Below, piece after piece: positions 24,001 to 36,101 of a stretch of DNA of 64,000 nt. This DNA is from Erigeron canadensis. Its lineage: Eukaryota; Streptophyta; Magnoliopsida; Asterales; Asteraceae. A program made the translations under genes and the position numbers. The stretch covers positions 38,298,645 through 38,362,644 of the forward strand of contig NC_057763.1 of assembly GCF_010389155.1 (NCBI RefSeq), read 5' to 3'. The notes below the pieces were generated by a model. That model was given only the letters and a program-made list of their open reading frames with translations. It had not been told where the DNA came from and did no database searches. Each line of letters opens with the position of its first letter. Position 1 is the first letter of the stretch.

Positions 24001-26031
24001 AAAAGGTTTATGTTTTGAGCTACGTTCCAGATAAAATGATCAAAAAACACGTCTATGGTGAGTCGTTTGATGAGCAACATTTGATGATTGCAAGAGAATC
24101 TTATCAATGTAGACAACAATTTGCGATTTGTATTATATCAAATGTATAGGAACTTTGTCTACAAGACACCTTAAAAAACCGAATGGGCCCATCTAATGTG
24201 AAACATAACCAATCAATAGCCAGAAAGGTTTGCTATAGAGAGTATCCTTAATAAAGTTTCTTCTATTTTTATTTTTTTTTTATTTTTTTTGGGGTAGCCA
24301 GAAGAAATCTCATCTGAACCAACTTTGCTGATCTTTTAAGTACCAAGAAATTTCCGAACAACCACCTTCAACGTTTACGGATTATAAGGCCACACACTTT
24401 CCTTTGAGGTGTGTGTATTCTTTCAGGGACTCATTCTAGTTAATCGAGCCTACAATAACAATATCCAATCCCGTCAAACGCATATGTATAGGTATGCTAC
24501 TTTTCCTTATTCTTTCAAACGCATTCTAGTTGTCGGGTGTGTACTCAACAGACAGTTTCTAGAGGACTAGGTGTATAGGTTACCTTTGTCGTTTTGTGAG
24601 CGTTTTTTGTGAGTAGACTAGGATTAGTTTAGCTTAGCGGCCTAAGGTACTTTGCTCCGTAGGTTGTTTAGAAATAGTTTAATCCCCTTAGTTTTTAGTC
24701 AATACATATGTATAGGTATGGTTGTCCTGGCGGTTTACGTTCCCCCTGTTTGAGCTCCTTGCTGAAGACTTTGTTGATTATGCTCCTACATTTCATGTTG
24801 TTATTTGCATTCCATTTCGACAAAAGACCCACACGCAAGTTCCATAGTTTTTGGTCCGCTATCCCGATCATGATTTTCCTACCCCCGGAGAGAAGGGCCC
24901 TTCCCTTTTGGGCCGGTTGTGGGCGAGGAGGGATTCAAACCCCCGACACCGTGGTTCGTAGCCACGTGCTCTAATCCTTTGAGCTATAGGCCCCACTCCG
25001 TCTCCACTGGATCTGTTCCCGGGAGTACCCTCAAAAAAAGGAACCTTTGCTCTCCTCAGCCGTTTCGGGTTAAGATAGTGTCAAAGCGCCTTTATAAGAA
25101 CGGCGCGTTCCGAGGTGTGAAGTGGGAGAGAAGGGATGTCATAGCTGGGGTTTTGAATAAGACGACCTTTTTCTTTTGCATTTTTTTCATATTGAAAAAG
25201 TATGAAGAACGGGAGGTGTGAAGTTTTTATCATCCTGGCATCGAGCTATTTTTCCGAAGGACCTCCCCTACAATATCGTCACTGCAGTAGAGTTTAACCA
25301 CCAAGTTCGGGATGGATTGGTGTGGTTCCTCTACGTATGGTTGCTAGAGTTTATGTACTGTGCTAGGGTATTGTTAGGTCGGACGTTTGCTACTCTTACC
25401 TACTCTTAAGGTAGCCATACCCAGTGGACCCAGCTGACAGGTATATCGTCTTATCATGTTCTCGACAGACAGGTATAAACACTTTACCCTTTTACTGCTT
25501 TTAAATCTTCTTGGCCGGAGATCCTTATGGAAGCAGTCTCTCTACCTTTGGGTAGAGTTAAGACTGTCTACAACTCACCTCCCTGGTACCCCCTTAGGGA
25601 TTGGGTACTGTTGTTCCCGTCAAACGCAGGGTATGGCGAGGTGACATATCCCTAGAAGTAATTTTCCATTAAATTTACTTACATCAACTCCTAGTTTAAT
25701 TATTAGGCTAATTATGTTCATTCCATTAACACAATATATACAGTCATAACACCTTTCTGTTTCAAAAGAACAGAACTAGTTCATCAATAACTAATAGTAC
25801 TTAATAATACGATCGAGTAATAATGGTGATAACAATATATACATGAAAACCGTAATTATAATATTTCAATAGCAAGTTGTTATTGAGTAAAAAAAAAAAG
25901 AAAGAAGAAGAGTGGGATTAATTACTGACAGAAAATTGACCGTCGGGGCGGAAGTGAAAATGACGAGAAACACTATCCGAGGTTTCAGTCCATGAAACAG
26001 ACAACGATTTCCCTGCTTCTTTGTTGTCCAT
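21080..26031 (-). CDS. RUS2: Root UVB sensitive 2-like protein (DUF647)
   Basis: RUS2/WXR1 works with RUS1 in plastid-associated root UV-B sensing, auxin transport and early seedling growth; the molecular activity is unknown. Nine exons: 26031-25930, 23921-23833, 23738-23654, 23544-23485, 23405-23312, 23237-23140, 22857-22678, 22454-22332, 21505-21080. All joins keep frame and give 418 residues, close to the Arabidopsis family length. Landmarks in order: SVSWTETSDSVSRH, FINQFFPSGFPYSVNEGY, LQHFSSAALSVLSTQSLLY, PTPAQATVVSW, KDGMQHMGKLICSDLGAQ, DLGTGLEILAPLCP, TRLPIYSSFAKEGNLSD, TLNPQRTAMIVEEFLK, SYGNRWTDMVLEHNASGED and the terminal AKGWHTDRFLDGKG. Exon 1 uses donor TCT/GTCAGT, which restores FSVKVIDDSRP. 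Intron 1 (about 2 kb) carries a LINE fragment split by plastid DNA; the exons look intact. Confidence 0.93.
24921..24993 (-). pseudogene. trnR-ACG: Plastid-derived tRNA-Arg(ACG) copy
   Basis: Minus strand matches plastid trnR-ACG: anticodon loop GGCTACGAACC, variable/T arm GTGTCGGGGGTTTGAATCCC and 3' CTCCTCGCCC. The T-loop is GTTTGAAT where plastid genes have GTTCGAAT. As a nuclear copy it is probably not functional. Confidence 0.85.
25222..25335 (-). pseudogene. rrn5: Plastid 5S rRNA copy, 5'-truncated
   Basis: Minus strand contains CGTAGAGGAACCACACCAAT, CCCGAACTTGGTGGTTAAAC and GGAGGTCCTTCGGAAAAATA, recognisable plastid rrn5. The first ~17 bases are missing at the insertion boundary. Small differences from the usual sequence (for example CGGTGACGATACT reads CAGTGACGATATT) indicate decay. 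Confidence 0.82.
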
Positions 26032-26159
26032 TTTTCACCTTTTGTTTTTGGTTTAGTTTTTGATCAGACGAGATGATTGTTCGGAGTTACATATACGAGG
26101 CATTCTATAGATCCCCGCCCACCCCCAATACGACGTCATTTTTTTTTCCATTGTCATAC

Positions 26160-26373
26160 TTTTTAAAAATGATGAGTTGGTGGAATGGTTTAAAGTTTTT
26201 TGGTGACCGATAGATCTAAGTTTGAATTTATATTCTATCAATTTTGAAATATAGATAGTCTTTCTACCCAGGTTTATGTCTGAGGGGACAGAGAAGATAA
26301 TGTATGTTAGACCTCTTGTTGTCAAATCGCAACACGAAGTTTCAAGCAAAATTTACCTTTAAAAAAAAAACAT
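26160..26373 (+). mobile_element. SINE-like retroposon
   Basis: Begins with a tRNA-like GATGAGTTGGTGGAATGG, has a B-box-like AAGTTTGAATTT, and ends in about ten A. Its 3' part (AATGTATGTTAGACCTCTTG) is shared with 44750-45019 and 50770-50891. Target duplication not clear. Confidence 0.5.
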
Positions 26374-27549
26374 AAATACATACATAGTCATATCTAGGGT
26401 GCTATTTCCTTTCGAGGTTGTAAGTTTCAAATTTTCGACTCTTTAACCCTCTATAAAATTATGGGGTTGTCTGGTATGCTCTTAACAACAAATGATTATA
26501 TGCTGCTTCACCTCACATTTAAAAGGGGGTTGAGTTTTTATTTCATCTCATGTAAAAATTTATGTGAGGGCAGGGAGCTGATGTTTGCAGCATATAATAT
26601 TTTCCCTAAAATTATTCCGCTTAATCCAACATTTCGAGTTAACAAAAGTTTATATATTCGCCATTAAAGCAACATGCACGGTGTTTGTTTGAGGAAGGGT
26701 TGGGTTTTGAATGGGTAAATAAATTATACAATATGCACGATGTTGGTCGAAGAAGAAATGGTTATGGATTGATAAGTCATTACTCATTAGTGACCAGTAG
26801 AGTAAAGTAAGCAATATGCACAATACTGGTCAAGGAAATACTCTTCCGGTCCAACAATGAATGCTCTCTTTCAAAGTAAAATATGAAGCTTAGAGTTATA
26901 CCCTTTGATACTCTTTTCACAAAACGAATTCCTAAAAGTCTATGCAAAAAGCAAGAGTAAAGTTGTGAACGCTTTAGTGCCATGATATGACTCCTACAGG
27001 TGTGATTTTTTAACCGCGGGCACTTCTCTTGAAACAGAAAGGGTATATATTAAGTGGACATAGCATACGGTTATGATGAATTGTATTATCATAGAACAAC
27101 CAATAGCTTATGGGTCAGATTATTCCATTAAAGATTGATCGTTAGTTGACCTCAAAATATATCATGTAGGATGACAAGCTACTTGTAGGTTTTGTCCAAA
27201 TTGGGTACGGGCTCAGTATCTCCCCAACAATGTGAACCACTGGACCACAAAGAAGCGAATGAGTTTTGGCTCAATTTCGGGTAGTGTAGCCCCCAAAGGT
27301 CAATACTAGATGGGCTTATAAGCCACTGCCTTGGTTCTTTGTCTAACAGAACACAACATATCCTCGAGCCTAAATCCATAAGATTCACAAATATATGCAT
27401 ATATATACACCAGGAAACAGAAAATTTTGACTAATAATTGCAACTTTAGTTCCCCCGCAATCATATTTGCAACACCAATTTTTCTTTATATCTTTAATCT
27501 TTACAGTAGCATAACTAAGTACTAACTCTAAGCCTTGATATAAAATATG
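26374..27549. other. Intergenic between RUS2 and EAF6
   Basis: No gene recognised. The stretch just right of 26031 includes the RUS2 leader and the stretch left of 27550 the EAF6 3' UTR. Confidence 0.55.
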
Positions 27550-30243
27550 TCATATCAAATCTGGATCATCTTCATAGTCGAAGTCAGGTTCACTGTATTG
27601 CCTGATTCTTCTCACATCCCTCGGTCCAGGCCTACCCTTCTTCGGTTTCCCCCTAACCAAATAAAAATGTGAACAAAATTCAGTACTGTGTATTGTTTTT
27701 CATAGCAGACCAGATTAAATAATTCAAAAAGAAGAAAGTGCTTACGGTCCCATCCCAGATGCAGCTCCCATTGCAGCTTGTTCTTCAGTCTGATAAGCAA
27801 CAGAAAAGGTTTTTTTAAACAATGTGGCGACTTCTTGATTAAAGTTACAGGAAAAGACGCTTTCCAACCGTCAAGAATGGGCAAATGGATATGTCAGGTG
27901 CGTTGTGTAACAAGTCAAAACTAGGTATATTTTCATAAATGGTGGAACTATTTGGATTGAGTCACCAACATTTTCTTGAAAACTTTTCTAATCTCAATGA
28001 AGTGAGTGCATTTAGTGGTCAAAAACTAGGAGTGTTTTCCAGAAAAAAAAATTTAGGGGTCCTAGAAACATGATAAAAAAATTTCCAAAAATAGTATACA
28101 TGAAACAGAAAAACTCAATTTTCTAATTGATAACTACCCTTTGAATTTCGAAACACCCATTTTTGTAATTTTTAAACTATTTTCCATTTCAGAAATGGAA
28201 AACTCCTTGCTTTTTCCCCTTGCCGACTAAACCTGTTTTCAAATTTTTCAAGGGTTTTCCAAAGATAAAAAAAACCCTTGCATTTTCTTGAAAATTAGAA
28301 AAACTGATCCATAACTAAACATGACCAAAGGTACTAAAATGATTACAGAAACGATTTATCAAAGTAATAAGCCATTTTCTGAATAAAGAAGGTTAAAATG
28401 TAGCAAGCATTTGAAAATGCTTAAGAAGAGTTACAAAACCTTTGAATAGCCTAACGCTCTGACTTGTCTCATACCATTTGACCCATTGTTAACAAATTAA
28501 CTGGTATTCACATAACTGGCCTATATTTCCGCATCTACTTGGACAAAGCAATAAAGGTTCGGGGCCGACATGCAATTATAACTAACAAACAGTACTTAAT
28601 ATATAAGAGATACAAAACATACTGCTGGTGAGGTGACTGAAGATAGTGAAAAGAGCCTATCTTCCGGTTGAAATTTCCTACTTCGCTTGTAGCTGCAATC
28701 ACGACACACAGCTCAAGTCAAATACTAAACTGCTAACTCCTTTAACGTCCCATAGATATCACAAAATTTGCAACATTCAAATTTTCTGCTATCTTTCCAA
28801 GTTAATTACTGATTTGCCACTACCATTATCACAAATAGATGGAATGTCTCGAGAATTGAGATGATTCCAAAACTCCTAAGTTTGTTTTTGTGCAATTTTC
28901 ATGGGTCAGATGGAGTATCAATATGGTAAAGGATACAGAGCTGCATCATATAAAAGTAAACACGAGATTTTGGGATTTACAGTGATGTGCTCTTAGATGC
29001 TGACAGAAACCCTTCATAACCTTTTAATACATTTCCAAGTTGGCTTGAATCCTGTAAATAAGCCGTCTCCATGTCATAAACCTGCAACTAACGTCAACCA
29101 TTAGGCTGATATGTTATTTTAGTATTAATAAAACTACAACGTTTTGATGGGCAATGGCAGATGATATGACCTTTTGTAAGCATTTAACTGATCATTTCTG
29201 TTACGTTATCTTTAAAATAAATAGACAAAAGGAGCTTAATTTGACCTAAAGTTTTAAAATATATAAAGCATAAATACCAGCATAGTCAAATATGTTCCAT
29301 TAAATCTTGCTTTGAAATAATTATTCGAAGAGTATCACAGAGATACTTCAATAAATTCCATTAAACACTACTCGTACTATGTAAGAAACTTGTCATTGCA
29401 TAATGATTATGCCCAACATTATTAGAGCTGTAAGTCTGTAACTTGAATTCATGAAGAACTAGACTCCGACAATTCAGCAGTTGTAATCATTTTGGTATAA
29501 CATTTAACATAGATTCACTCATACACTAGTACTACGATAACTGTCAGCTCTCCTCTCTACAATCCGCCATTTAACACTCCACTCGACCACTCGAGTCTAA
29601 ATCAGATCCTATGATCAATGGGATTTTCAGGAAGTGGGCCCTAACCACGAAATCCATGAACAACACTCACATTATCATATCCTTCACTAAATCTTGAAAA
29701 TTTCCCTAATCTTCCAAACGCACATCCAAAGGTGAAATCAAATATATTGACTACTCCTTTAATATCCAAAAAGCTTGAAACTTTTCTTACTTAGAAGACA
29801 ATTGAAACACACCCAGATGAGAGATAATGAATCTTTTTTCATTGATCCAAAAGTATTGAAACTTTCCATTTTTAGAAAATTAGGGTAAAAACACTTTAAT
29901 TATATCATTGATCAAAAAGCTATCAAATTTCTAGACACCCAGATAAAAAAAATTCAAAACTTCAGAAGAAATTAGATATTGTAATAATATTTATCAAGAA
30001 AACATATAAGGGACCTGTTTTTCAATGGCTCGGAGATCTTCATGATGTTTGGCTCTTTTGGATAGAACAGCTGCGATCATAGATGATGGATTGTTGGAAG
30101 TGTTTTGTTGTTGTTGTTGCCCTAAAATAAACATCAAATTCAATTGAATATTTTATTATTATAATTATTTTTTTATAAAAAAACAGATATTTTAAATATG
30201 AAAAACAGAACAAAGAGTGTTGCCATATACCTTCAGATTCCAT
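27550..30243 (-). CDS. EAF6: Eaf6/MEAF6-like subunit of the NuA4 histone acetyltransferase complex
   Basis: Small scaffold subunit of NuA4/MOZ-type histone acetyltransferases, nuclear. Six exons: 30243-30231, 30121-30015, 29081-28981, 28692-28623, 27789-27746 and 27652-27550; every junction is GT-AG and in frame, giving 145 residues. After MESEGQQQQQ comes the Eaf6 coiled-coil region (MIAAVLSKRAKHHEDLRAIEKQ as residues about 18-40), then VYDMETAYLQDSSQLGN, GYEGFLSASKSTSLYKRSRK and FQPEDRLFSLSSVTSPA, the conserved core. A basic linker GKPKKGRPGPRD and acidic end DFDYEDDPDLI close the protein, as in plant homologues. Exon 1 codes only 13 bases, so it is easily missed. The middle linker appears shorter than in Arabidopsis. 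No sign of decay. Confidence 0.9.
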
Positions 30244-31644
30244 GTGTTATTTTTTACTGTGATGTTTACAGTTTGTGTGAGATATAGTTGATGGGTTTGT
30301 AGTGTTGTGGAGAAGCCTTTTTTGGTTGTTCTAGATATTCCCAAAAATCCCTAATTAGGATAAACAAAATGGGATTAAATATGTTACAAATAGTATATGC
30401 ACTTTTGTTTTACTCAATGTTGTTGTGCGACGACATGTAAATACTCATGCGACATGTAAATTGTTTTTTATACGCATGAACGGTAAATTTAACCTTATAA
30501 AAAGGCAATGATAATTGTACCACATAAATTGATTAATCTACTACAACTACGCATTAATTGTTTGTACAATATGTATTGTACATTATGATAGATTAATGAA
30601 CTTATATAGTACGATTATCACTTCTCTTATAAAAAGATGAATAAGTGGTAAATTTGCTCTATATAAACACCCGAGTGGTAATTTTGCCCCTTTAATCAAA
30701 CTATTACTCTACATATTTACTTTATTCGTTTTAACTTTTATATAAAAACTAATTTTATTCACACATTCACATATATAAGATAAAAATGTTAAGATTAGAA
30801 ATAATATCATGACTTACATGACAAAATATATTTTGGGGCTTCAAATACTACAAATTTTAAGATTTTCATAGTTAAATATAATTAAACAAAAATAATAACA
30901 ACGCTAAATTAGTAACTTATCGAGAGGCTCTCACCACACACCACAATACCAAAAACCAAGTCATACGCTTGAGCCCGTGAGGCGAAACACTATGCAAATA
31001 CTTACTCAAACACACGTAGTTAGGGACGAGTTAGAAAATACAAGAATTTCATTTTCTTCCTTTTTTTATCAATCGGAAATCAAGACAAATTGTATGCTAT
31101 GATGAAACGTGACAATGCCCAATCTCATTCCGACCTCAATGTCTTCCAAAATAAAAATCAATTGATTAACATTAGAAAATTCTTTCTGTCATGAGTAATA
31201 ACAATAGACAATTTATCTTAATCATCAAGCAAAATTCCAATAAACAAAGATGATAATGTTATATAAAGGAAAATGTCAAATGAATCGTTTAGTATTTTAA
31301 TTAACGTGTATAAAAAAGTTATATTTTGTTATATTAAAGGTCCAACCTTAAAATTTTACGTCAAATATAGAGTATTTAATATAATTTCACAAAAGATTTT
31401 AGAGTTCGGTTTAACAAAATCCATATAAATATTGGGGAGGGGGAAAAAGCGGAAACAAGTAGTCGTAGGACCATGCAATCAAAAGCAAGCAAATCGCACC
31501 AACTGACCTGACCTGACTCCCAACCCACTTTCATTTTGGTGGTGATTTTTACTGAACCAACCAACCCACTTTCTAAAAACCTTTTGTGCCCGTCATATCT
31601 TTGAGTTCAATTTCACTTTCTTGACAAACATCACTCACTAACCA
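30244..31644. other. Intergenic between EAF6 and ADF (divergent promoters)
   Basis: The two genes point away from each other. No TATA box is clear for either. A minus-strand frame at 31376-31564 has no recognisable domain. A scattered repeat patch lies at 31260-31440 (similar in layout to 18000-18100 and 36340-36420). Confidence 0.5.
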
Positions 31645-33131
31645 ATGTCGTTTCGATTCCGAGGTGGAGTAGCAGGAGTACGTTTTATCTCTTTTCTTTT
31701 TTCTTTTATTTATTTATTATTGTTGATGATGCCTTCAAGGTGTTCGATCAAATGTCACCCCGCCAGTTTTTTTCTTCACTTGTCATTTAATTTTTTATAA
31801 TCATGTTCTTAATCTTTGAAGTGATTACTTATTGCATCACGTTACTGTGTGGTATTATTTTAGTTTTCTGATAATAGCTATGGTTTATTTGCATACAAGA
31901 AAACTGAACTATCATTTTATTTAAGTTTAGACCAAGTTACTATTACTAATAAAAAGTCATGGGCACATTTTTTTTTTATAGAGAATTTAGTCCATGTAAA
32001 CATAATCACTTTCATCTAATGTAGCAATCCATGTAGGCTGGGGTGTGCAAATGTGCAATGGCATCGTCTTTGCCTACATGACACTTAACGTTTTCTATGC
32101 CAATAATTGGTATTACTAGTATATGTTACCTTTTTTTTGACAATTTACTTGAATCTTTGGACCGTTATACTTGGTTTATTAACTTTAGCTAATCTTAGTT
32201 GTGTTCATTAAAATACATCTTTTTTTAATAAAAAGAACAAAATATATTAGTATTAGAATAAGCAAATGCTACTTTTGGGATGTCTTGGAGTTCCTGCAAC
32301 AAATATGGTTTGTATGCGAATAATGTCAAAGCACAATGGTGGAAAAGGTCAATCTCTGTTTTTTTATTTTTTGGTAATTATATATGATATGGATTTGCAG
32401 GCAAATGCTATCTCAGGGGTTGATGTTGCTGACCACTGCAAAGAAGCGTTCTTGGAACTGCAAAGAAAGAAGGCGCACCGTTATGTGATATTTAAGATTG
32501 ATGACAATAAAAATGAAGTTGTTGTTGATAAGACAGGGAGTCCTTCTGAGAGTTACGAAGATTTCATATCAGAATTGCCAGAGAATGATTGCAGATATGC
32601 TGTCTTTGACTTTGACTTTGTGACTTCTGACAATTGTCAAAAGAGCAAGATTTTCTTCATTGCTTGGTTAGTTTTCTGCCATCTCATTAAAACTTTACAT
32701 AAGCTTTTTGGTTGCTAATTGTGAGGTTGTTGAGTTTCACACACAAGGTTTTTTAAATTTTGTTTAGAAGAGACAAAATGTACGGATTATGTAATGGGTT
32801 GGATTGGGTTCAGGTCAGAAGGATTAACTTTTATAAGCTGCTGAAACCATACTATTGTCATGTCAACTACTATCGTTTATAAGTTCTGTTTAGATTTATT
32901 GGTTGCTTTTTCTAAAATTGAATGGAATGTTATTGTATGAATTGAAGGTTAGTTATTATTTTAATCCGTGTGTTCTGTAGGTCGCCAGAATCCTCCCAGA
33001 TCCGTGCCAAAATGTTGTATGCAACTTCTAAAAGCAAACTAAGACGGGATTTAGATGGTGTTCACTATGAAATTCAAGCTACTGATCCTGAAGAGATGGA
33101 GCTAGGAGCGCTCAGAGAACGTGTTAACTGA
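31645..33131 (+). CDS. Actin-depolymerizing factor, ADF6-like
   Basis: Cytoplasmic ADF/cofilin that binds G- and F-actin and severs filaments. Three exons: 31645-31677, 32401-32666 and 32981-33131, giving 149 residues (Arabidopsis ADF6 has 146). The short first exon (MSFRFRGGVAG) is joined to ANAISGVDVADH; the MSFR...NAISG start is typical of the ADF6 type, not of the N-terminally extended ADF5. An alternative donor at 31669 would give 146 residues. Landmarks: LQRKKAHRYVIFKID, DCRYAVFDFDFVTSDNCQKS, KSKIFFIAWSPESSQIRAKM, YATSKSKLRRDLDGVHYE and IQATDPEEMELGALRERVN. The long actin-binding helix and the Lys/Arg pair in SKLRRDL are present. Exon 2/3 joins inside the Trp codon, the conserved ADF intron position. 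Confidence 0.92.
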
Positions 33132-33790
33132 TTCTGTGTATGCACTGTTAAGGTAGTATTTACTGATCCATTCATATAAGAATTTTTTCATGTAGTGTGT
33201 GACCTATTTAGCATATACATGCATGCTTGCCTTTTGTTTCTACTAGTGATACCAATTCCAACCTATTTTGCATATAGATGGTCGATGTCAGCTTATGTCT
33301 TCTAATGAGTCAATAAAACATCAGCTTATAGGGAACGGATCAAAACCGACCACAGGTTGCTCAATATGTATTTGGAATGGATAAAACCTCTTTCATTGTT
33401 TTATAAACTATAAGGTTATTATTGAGATAACATAATTCTATTACTAATATTAGGCATATAAACTGTGTTTATAAAGTTTGAAACTTTAAGCCAAAAGGTG
33501 TTTCAGGCCCACCCAACCAGTTGTATCTGATCAACCCGCATCAAAAAAGTATATTTTTGACATGAAAATGTTATGCCCTGTTACCCAATCCGTACAGTTT
33601 GATAACTCTAATTTCTATTTGTCTAATGAACAGTGTAAAAATGTGTCATTTGGCCACAAGAATAACGTATTGAAAAGCTCAGACGAATAAATAGGTTCAT
33701 TAAGTTAAAATCGAAGCAAGCTTGTTATTTTAAACCTTCAAATCATGCTCATAGTGATGAACTAATGGTACCCGATACATATAACTCAAG
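33132..33790. other. Intergenic between convergent ADF and PHT1 genes
   Basis: Holds both 3' UTRs. No further gene seen. Confidence 0.6.
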
Positions 33791-35368
33791 CTAAGGCTGT
33801 GAATCAGTGGTTTCTTTCCCAGTTTCCCCTGACATTTCCTCGAGCGACTTCCCTTTTGATTCAGGCACTAACAAAGTACACAAAGTTCCCAAAAGGTTAA
33901 CTACGCCTAATACAATCAATGCATTTTTCACTCCGATACCTGCTGGATAACCTGCATCTGTCTTGGTTGGATCTTGGTTTTGAGCCAAATATAAGAACCC
34001 GAAAGCACCCACCATTGCTCCTAGTTTTCCTGATGCTGCTGAGATACCATGGCAAGTTGACCTCACCCTAGCTGGGAAGATCTCTGCAGGGACCACGAAG
34101 GTGGTGGTGTTGGGGCCGAAATTGGCAAAGAAGAAAGTGAACGAGTACATAACCACAAATTTGATATTGTTTTCTGGTCGAGTCCAGTGGTTGTAAGGGA
34201 ATGCTAAGGCGAACATAAAGATTGTCATCATTGAGAAACCAAGTAGCTGGATCGTGAATCGTCCTATTTTATCGATCAAGAAGACAGTGAACCAGTAGCC
34301 CGGAACAGTGCTGCAAAGAGCAATAAGTGTTTGTGCCCTTGCGATTCTGTAAACTTCTTCAATAGCGTTCATTGTTTTCGCTGGTGGAATCCAACCAATG
34401 GCTGTGAATATGTCTTTTTGGAACAGATTTTGACTGTAGAATGCGATGTCGAGCAGGAACCATGTAGTGGTGGTTCCAAGCAAATGTAACCCGTGTCGTT
34501 TGAGGAACTCCTTACTAAAGAGACCGAAGCTTTCTTTTGTATTCACATCTACCTTTTGTTGCTCGGACTCGATCTCCATATGCAAGACTTTTGACATATC
34601 TGAAGCCGCCTTGGTAGCGTTTTTGGCCACTAAGGCAGTGTAACGAGGAGATTCAGGCATCTTAGATCTTGAGTAAAATGTTAGGAGAGCCGGGAGAGCT
34701 CCGGCCATAAGAATAATCCTCCAAACATAATCGGCTTCAGGAACTGTTGACCTTACGGGATCAACCTCGTATGGTGGAGCTTTGAACTGGTAATTAAACA
34801 CTGACGAGATAATAATTGCAAACACCCCTCCTCCTAAAATTCCAAATCCTTGCATAGCAAAAACCGCAGCAATGAAACCACCACGAGTTTTCTTGTTTGA
34901 ATACTCGGACATTATGGTGGCAGAGAGCGGATAATCTCCTCCAATCCCAAACCCAAGCCAGAACCGGAAAAAGCAAAGTGTAGTCATCACAGCCTTTGGT
35001 GTGCTCCCTAAAGACAAACCGGAAGCAATAGAGCAAAGACACATAAGCATAAGTGTGATGCCATACACCTTCTTCCTTCCAAGTTTATCACCAAGCCACC
35101 CGAAAAACAACTGACCCGAGAGGGTCCCAACTAGCGCCACCCCATTCACCATAGCCGATACATTAGGCGGTAAACTTCCAGGCTTGGGTGAGCCCGTTTT
35201 GGTGTAGTAAACGCGGCCAAGCATTTTTGTTACAAGAGATATACAAAAGAGATCGTAAGCATCTGTGAAAAAACCCATCCCTGCTATCACTATTGCGGTG
35301 AAGTGATACCATTGGGTTTTTGCACCATCGAGCGCATTAAGAACTTTCAAATTCCCTGCAGTTGCCAT
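33791..35368 (-). CDS. High-affinity inorganic phosphate transporter, PHT1 family
   Basis: Plasma-membrane H+/phosphate symporter of the major facilitator superfamily. Single coding exon, 525 residues, usual PHT1 length. The PHT1 signature [13 protein letters not shown] is intact at residues 143-155; the MFS motif [11 protein letters not shown] lies at 90-100. The predicted layout is 6 + 6 membrane helices with a large central loop around residues 235-295 ([15 protein letters not shown]...[11 protein letters not shown]). FFTDAYDLF (33-41) holds the conserved acidic pair of helix 1. The tail is [16 protein letters not shown], typical. The minus strand upstream shows a clean intron in the 5' UTR (35951-35424), with the leader exon ending at 35952 and resuming at 35423. 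Closest to the PHT1;4-like group by eye; orthology unresolved. Confidence 0.95.
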   Translation of the reverse strand: MATAGNLKVLNALDGAKTQWYHFTAIVIAGMGFFTDAYDLFCISLVTKMLGRVYYTKTGSPKPGSLPPNVSAMVNGVALVGTLSGQLFFGWLGDKLGRKKVYGITLMLMCLCSIASGLSLGSTPKAVMTTLCFFRFWLGFGIGGDYPLSATIMSEYSNKKTRGGFIAAVFAMQGFGILGGGVFAIIISSVFNYQFKAPPYEVDPVRSTVPEADYVWRIILMAGALPALLTFYSRSKMPESPRYTALVAKNATKAASDMSKVLHMEIESEQQKVDVNTKESFGLFSKEFLKRHGLHLLGTTTTWFLLDIAFYSQNLFQKDIFTAIGWIPPAKTMNAIEEVYRIARAQTLIALCSTVPGYWFTVFLIDKIGRFTIQLLGFSMMTIFMFALAFPYNHWTRPENNIKFVVMYSFTFFFANFGPNTTTFVVPAEIFPARVRSTCHGISAASGKLGAMVGAFGFLYLAQNQDPTKTDAGYPAGIGVKNALIVLGVVNLLGTLCTLLVPESKGKSLEEMSGETGKETTDSQP

Positions 35369-35423
35369 TGCAGTAGTTTTTGTTAAGCCGATTACTCCCT
35401 ATAGAAAATCTCCAACAGAAAAT

Positions 35424-35951
35424 CTGCAAGCACATACACAGGAGAACTCATCAGTTTAATTAGTGAACCATTAATCCTCTCTAATGTATGCTAAATGTAT
35501 ATAAAGATCATATGTACTACACAATATTATCAGCCACACACGATATAATTATTACTATATGTAATAAACCAATGTATAAATGTATAAAAAGAATTCTAAA
35601 ACATAAAATGTTTGTAGACATGATCTCTTATTCGTTAAATTCGGACCGTTCTGTACAAGTATATATATTAAAATAAAAATCGAGCACAAAACAAATTAAT
35701 CATCATATATTGAGTTTCATCTTTGAATCAAGTAAACATTTAAATCATCATCTTTGATATAACCAAAATTTAAAAAAGTACTCTAAGCTTTCATGCAGTA
35801 AACACAACAAATGTGTGTTTGTGATATATCATATATGCATGCATGCATGCCAAAAACTATATAATAAAACAAGTAATAAAAACAAAGAAACAAAATTGTG
35901 TAACGAAAGCGACGAATTGATAATCAAGATAATCATTATATTGAAACAAAC
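35424..35951 (-). other. 5'-UTR intron of the PHT1 gene
   Basis: Donor AAG/GTTTGT at 35951-35950 and acceptor TTGCAG at 35425-35424 bound a 528-base AT-rich intron just before the leader of the coding exon. 5'-UTR introns are common in PHT1 genes. Confidence 0.65.
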
Positions 35952-36057
35952 CTTAATGCTATCTTTGTCTTGTTGAAGATCGATATGATGATATGATGAT
36001 GATGATGATACGAGGATCGTTAAGTTGATACGAGATTTTTGGGGGGTTTAAGATTTA

Positions 36058-36066
36058 GATTATATA
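36058..36066 (-). promoter_or_regulatory. TATA box of the PHT1 gene
   Basis: GTATATAAT on the minus strand, about 100 bases upstream of the 5'-UTR donor site. Confidence 0.5.
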
Positions 36067-36093
36067 CAACAAAATGTGTAAGTATCTCAAGTG

Positions 36094-36101
36094 GTATATT
36101 C
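36094..36101 (-). promoter_or_regulatory. P1BS element (PHR1-binding site)
   Basis: GTATATTC (plus) / GAATATAC (minus) matches GNATATNC, the PHR1 site found in phosphate-starvation-induced genes. It sits about 30 bases upstream of the TATA box of a PHT1 gene, a fitting place. Confidence 0.65.

Larger units (their letters stand above)
24725..25335 (-). other. Plastid DNA insertion (NUPT) covering trnR-ACG and rrn5
   Basis: 611 bp bounded by TATGGTTG on both sides (24717-24724 and 25336-25343). From right to left the minus strand reads rrn5, rrn5-trnR spacer, trnR-ACG and the trnR-trnN spacer, the gene order of the plastid inverted repeat. It is GC-richer than its surroundings. Short open frames here are plastid RNA sequence, not genes. 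Confidence 0.85.
24469..25628 (+). mobile_element. LINE (RTE-like) 3' fragment in RUS2 intron 1, with 14-bp duplication
   Basis: The body (24483-25614) is flanked by TCCCGTCAAACGCA at 24469-24482 and 25615-25628. Same family as 14143-14710 (GATCCTTATGGAAGCAG, TACCTTTGGGTAGAG, AAGACTGTCTACAACTCACC, end GTACTGTTGT). Without the plastid insert it is about 513 bp. It lies antisense to RUS2. Confidence 0.75.

Noticed and set aside
24921..24993. trnR as a working nuclear tRNA gene
   Set aside because: Sits in a plastid-derived insert with a changed T-loop; annotated as a pseudogene.
24708..25409. Plus-strand open frames of 60-100 codons in RUS2 intron 1
   Set aside because: They cross plastid trnR/rrn5 antisense and spacer sequence; no protein family fits.
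34446..35042. Open frames overlapping PHT1 on both strands
   Set aside because: Shadows of the PHT1 coding exon.
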